Shown here piece by piece: positions 61,197 through 64,000 of a stretch of 64,000 nt of DNA (the first letter of the stretch is position 1; each line of letters starts with the position of its first letter). The stretch spans positions 1,302,001 through 1,366,000 of the forward strand of contig NC_007651.1 in the NCBI RefSeq assembly GCF_000012365.1, written 5' to 3'. The notes under the pieces were generated by a model. The model saw nothing but the letters and a program-made list of their open reading frames with translations. It was not told the origin of the DNA and searched no databases. This DNA comes from Burkholderia thailandensis E264 (GTDB taxonomy: Bacteria; Pseudomonadota; Gammaproteobacteria; Burkholderiales; Burkholderiaceae). A program made the translations under genes and the position numbers.

Positions 61197-61248
61197 GGTG
61201 CGAAAGGGGGCGTGAAATGGCAGGGCGAACACTAGTATCGCGATTGTT

Positions 61249-61265
61249 TTGTAGAAAATCTACAA
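61249..61265. promoter_or_regulatory. HexR-like operator near hexR
   Basis: Perfect palindrome TTGTAGAAAATCTACAA (7-base arms, AAA centre). It fits the published HexR consensus, read in the TGTAG-N5-CTACA sense, with one difference. It lies 53 bases before the hexR ATG, a position fit for self-control. Confidence 0.65.
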
Positions 61266-61392
61266 GAATTTTCTAGCGACTGATGCGATGCAGCTTATCG
61301 GATGTCAGGGTTAACGCTAAATAATTGTGCCGTATTTGCAGGCTATAACGATGCATCATCGATTGTTTTGCTGCGCTGCGAGATTGCGAGTG

Positions 61393-61407
61393 TGTAGTTT
61401 TTCTACT
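61393..61407. promoter_or_regulatory. HexR-like operator upstream of edd
   Basis: TGTAGTTTTTCTACT matches the HexR consensus TGTARTTTTWCTACA at 14 of 15 positions. It lies 87 bases before the edd ATG, consistent with repression of edd-eda. Confidence 0.7.
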
Positions 61408-61493
61408 AAACTCGCGCCGTTCGTCCGACGACACGGACGTCCCCACGATTCCAGCTTGCCGGCCTCGTCCGGCTCATGTGAGGAGCGCCCAGC

Positions 61494-63347
61494 ATGGCCA
61501 CGCTGCACCCCACTCTTGCGTCCGTCACCGAGCGCGTGATCGCGCGCAGCCGTCCGACCCGCCAAGCCTATCTCGCCCGCATCGACGCCGCGCAAGGGCA
61601 TTTCCCGGCGCGCGGCGCGCTGTCGTGCGCGAACCTCGCGCACGGCTTCGCGGGCCTCGAAGGCCACGACAAGTTCGCGATCAAGGCGATCCGCGAGCCG
61701 AACATCGGCATCGTGTCGGCATACAACGAGATGCTGTCCGCGCATGCGCCGTACAAGAGCTTTCCCGACATCATCAAGGCCGCCGCGCGCGAGCGCGGCG
61801 GCGTCGCGCAGTTCGCGGGCGGCGTGCCGGCGATGTGCGACGGCGTCACGCAAGGCAACGCGGGGATGGAGCTGTCGCTGTTCTCGCGCGAGGTGATCTC
61901 GATGAGCACGGCCGTTGCGCTCACGCACAACATGTTCGACGCGGCCCTTTGTCTCGGCATCTGCGACAAGATCGTGCCCGGCCTCTTGATCGGCGCGCTG
62001 CAGTTCGGCCACCTGCCGACGATCTTCGTGCCGGCCGGCCCGATGACGAGCGGCCTGTCGAACGACGACAAGGCGAAGATCCGCCAGCAGTTCGCGACGG
62101 GCCAGGTGGGCCGCGACGCGCTGCTCGAGGCGGAATCGGCCGCATATCACGGCCACGGCACCTGCACGTTCTACGGCACCGCGAACAGCAACCAGATGCT
62201 GATGGAGGTGATGGGGCTGCATCTGCCGAGCGCCGCGTTCGTCCATCCGCACACGCCGCTGCGCGACGCGCTGACGGCCGAGGCCGCGCGCCGCGTGCTC
62301 GAGCTCACGGCCGAGCGCGGCGAGTACACGCCGATCGGCCACGTGATCGACGAGCGCGCGATCGTAAACGGGATCGTTGCGCTGCTCGCCACGGGCGGCT
62401 CGACGAACCACACGCTGCACCTCGTCGCGATCGCGCGCGCCGCGGGCATCCTGATCGACTGGGACGATTTCGACGCGCTGTCGGCCGCGGTGCCGCTCCT
62501 CGCGAAGATCTACCCGAACGGCAAGGCCGACGTGAACCATTTCCACGCGGCGGGCGGCATCGCGTTCCTCGTGCGCAACCTGCTCGAAGGCGGCCTGCTG
62601 CACGAAGACGTGACGACGGTCGCGGGCAAGGGGCTTGCGCACTACACGAAGGAGCCGCGCCTGATCGACGGCGAGCTGAAGTGGGTCGACGGCGTCGCCG
62701 TGAGCGCGGACGACAAGGTGCTGCGGCCGATCGCCGCGCCGTTCCAGCCGGACGGCGGGCTGCGCCTGATGCAAGGCAGGCTCGGGCGCGGCGTGATCAA
62801 GATCTCGGCGGTCGCGCCCGAGCACCGCCAGGTGAAGGCTCCCGCCATCGTGTTCGATTCGCAGGAAGCCGTGCAGGCCGCGTTCGACGCGGGCGAACTG
62901 AAGCGCGACTTCGTCGCCGTCGTGCGCTTCCAGGGCGCGCGTGCGAACGGGATGCCGGAGCTGCACCGGCTGACGCCGCTCCTCGGCGTGCTGCAGGACC
63001 AGGGCTTTCGCGTCGCGCTCGTGACGGACGGCCGGATGTCGGGCGCGTCGGGCAAGGTGCCGGCCGTGATCCACGTGTCGCCCGAGGCGCTGTTGTGCGG
63101 CCCGCTCGGCAAGGTGCGCACGGGCGATACGATCGTGATCGACGCGCAAGCGGGCGTGCTCGATGTCGAGATCGACGACGAGGCGTGGGCGGCGCGCGCG
63201 GTCGCGCAGCCCGCGCATCAGGCGGAAAACGAAGTCGGCTTCGGCCGTGAGTTGTTCGGCGTGTTCCGCGCGGCGGCCGCGCCGGCGGAGCAGGGCGCGT
63301 CGGTGTTCGGCGCGTTGGTGGGCGAAACGGCCCACGTCACCGCATAA
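61494..63347 (+). CDS. edd: 6-phosphogluconate dehydratase
   Basis: 617-residue IlvD/Edd-family [4Fe-4S] dehydratase that converts 6-phosphogluconate to KDPG, the first unique Entner-Doudoroff step. Cluster-binding cysteines are expected in [25 protein letters not shown] and [15 protein letters not shown]. The C-terminal swivel segment [12 protein letters not shown] is present. GAGGAG lies upstream of the ATG. eda follows after 19 bases. Confidence 0.97.
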   Translation: MATLHPTLASVTERVIARSRPTRQAYLARIDAAQGHFPARGALSCANLAHGFAGLEGHDKFAIKAIREPNIGIVSAYNEMLSAHAPYKSFPDIIKAAARERGGVAQFAGGVPAMCDGVTQGNAGMELSLFSREVISMSTAVALTHNMFDAALCLGICDKIVPGLLIGALQFGHLPTIFVPAGPMTSGLSNDDKAKIRQQFATGQVGRDALLEAESAAYHGHGTCTFYGTANSNQMLMEVMGLHLPSAAFVHPHTPLRDALTAEAARRVLELTAERGEYTPIGHVIDERAIVNGIVALLATGGSTNHTLHLVAIARAAGILIDWDDFDALSAAVPLLAKIYPNGKADVNHFHAAGGIAFLVRNLLEGGLLHEDVTTVAGKGLAHYTKEPRLIDGELKWVDGVAVSADDKVLRPIAAPFQPDGGLRLMQGRLGRGVIKISAVAPEHRQVKAPAIVFDSQEAVQAAFDAGELKRDFVAVVRFQGARANGMPELHRLTPLLGVLQDQGFRVALVTDGRMSGASGKVPAVIHVSPEALLCGPLGKVRTGDTIVIDAQAGVLDVEIDDEAWAARAVAQPAHQAENEVGFGRELFGVFRAAAAPAEQGASVFGALVGETAHVTA

Positions 63348-63366
63348 GCGAAAAGGAGTTGCATTG

Positions 63367-63993
63367 ATGAAGACGATTGGCGAGATCGTGAAGCTGGGCC
63401 CGGTGATTCCGGTGCTCGCGTTCGATTCGGTCGAACAGGGCGAACAGGTGTCGCGCGCGTTGCACGCGGGCGGCGTGAAGGTGCTCGAGATCACGCTGCG
63501 CACCGCGGCCGGGCTCGAAGCGATCAAGCGCGCGAGCGAGCTCGCCGATGACATCGTCGTCGGCGTCGGCACGATCACGAAGCCCGAGCAATGCGCGCTC
63601 GCGAAGCAGGCGGGCGCGAAGTTCGGCGTGTCGCCCGGCCTCACGAAGCAGATGCACGAGGCGGCCGTCGATGCCGGCTTGCCGCTTCTGCCCGGCGTGA
63701 TGACGCCGACCGACATCATCGTCGCGCTCGAGCTCGGCTACGAGATCGTGAAGTTCTTCCCCGCGCAGCAGGCGGGCGGCGTGCCGATGCTGCAGGCGTT
63801 TCACGGCCCGTTCCCGGCGCTGAAGTTCTGCCCGACGGGCGGCATCACCGCCGAGACCGCGCCGAGCTTCCTCAAGCTGCCGAACGTCGTGTGCGTCGGC
63901 GGCTCGTGGCTCACGCCGAAGGCGGCGCTCGCCGCGCAGGACTGGGCCGAGGTCACGCGCCTCGCGCAGGCGGCGAGCGCTCTCGCACGCTGA
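63367..63993 (+). CDS. eda: KDPG aldolase (2-dehydro-3-deoxy-phosphogluconate aldolase)
   Basis: 208-residue class I aldolase that splits KDPG to pyruvate and glyceraldehyde 3-phosphate. Schiff-base Lys129 lies in E-I-V-K-F-F-P-A and catalytic Glu41 in L-E-I-T-L-R-T. Complete C-terminus (ends A-S-A-L-A-R). Co-transcribed with edd. It is distinct from the DgoA aldolase at 21318, which acts on the galactose epimer; the two share the fold. Confidence 0.97.
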   Translation: MKTIGEIVKLGPVIPVLAFDSVEQGEQVSRALHAGGVKVLEITLRTAAGLEAIKRASELADDIVVGVGTITKPEQCALAKQAGAKFGVSPGLTKQMHEAAVDAGLPLLPGVMTPTDIIVALELGYEIVKFFPAQQAGGVPMLQAFHGPFPALKFCPTGGITAETAPSFLKLPNVVCVGGSWLTPKAALAAQDWAEVTRLAQAASALAR

Positions 63994-64000
63994 ACGCAGG

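Overview
The window is high-GC, densely coded DNA (codons ending in G or C almost throughout). Its gene order and protein sequences fit chromosome 1 of a Burkholderia of the B. pseudomallei group (pseudomallei / mallei / thailandensis). Supporting signs are the aroQ-accB-accC-prmA cluster, the fur/bamE divergon followed by dapB-exbB-exbD-leuS-lptE-holA-proA, the lysine/alanine-repeat H1-like protein after nrdB, and GC-rich hexamer repeats. The species cannot be fixed from the sequence alone. I see no phage, insertion sequence, CRISPR array, tRNA or rRNA.

Layout. 1-2.1 kb: the 3' part of nrdB, then an H1-like nucleoid protein. 2.1-10.5 kb: a long minus-strand block with a conserved protein, a TlpA-like thioredoxin, aroQ-accB-accC-prmA, a zinc-ribbon/DUF3426 membrane protein, tpx, a PfkB kinase and a SlyB-like lipoprotein. 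10.7-16.5 kb: mpl, a YqiA-like esterase, an RNase II-family enzyme, aroE and mtgA. 17-19 kb: an S10-type serine peptidase lipoprotein and a small EF-hand protein behind an AT-rich leader. 19.3-28.6 kb: a sugar module with an IclR regulator, dgoK, dgoA, two SDR dehydrogenases, an AraFGH-type ABC importer and an aldose epimerase. 28.7-34.3 kb: pyrF, then convergent cinA-pgpA-thiL, then the malic enzyme maeB. 34.6-36.3 kb: a secreted RNase Sa/T1-type ribonuclease, a barstar-like inhibitor and a decayed stretch. 36.3-43.8 kb: rsmE, a VOC protein, an aminopropyltransferase, tkt, gapA, an MFS transporter and cyanase. 43.8-49.9 kb: carbonic anhydrase and the divergent LysR regulator (a cyn locus), a GntR regulator, dctA, and the ureide genes alc and allA. 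50-60 kb: fur, bamE, dapB, exbBD, leuS, lptE, holA, proA and a HemJ-like protein. 60.2-64 kb: hexR divergent from edd-eda.

Central carbon metabolism is the theme. The Entner-Doudoroff genes edd-eda sit opposite hexR, with two close matches to the HexR operator between them. The 19-28 kb module looks like an oxidative (De Ley-Doudoroff) D-galactose route fed by an L-arabinose/D-galactose importer; the galactonolactonase and galactonate dehydratase are not in the window. tkt and gapA take up the triose and pentose products. maeB and dctA handle C4 acids, and dctA has a visible promoter with a GntR/FadR-type operator directly downstream.

The parts most worth a second look are the RNase/barstar pair and the decayed sequence next to it, the HexR and GntR operators, two tandem-repeat loci (45.9 and 43.2 kb), the sugar module, and two enzymes with altered active-site residues (the RNase II-like protein and the aminopropyltransferase).
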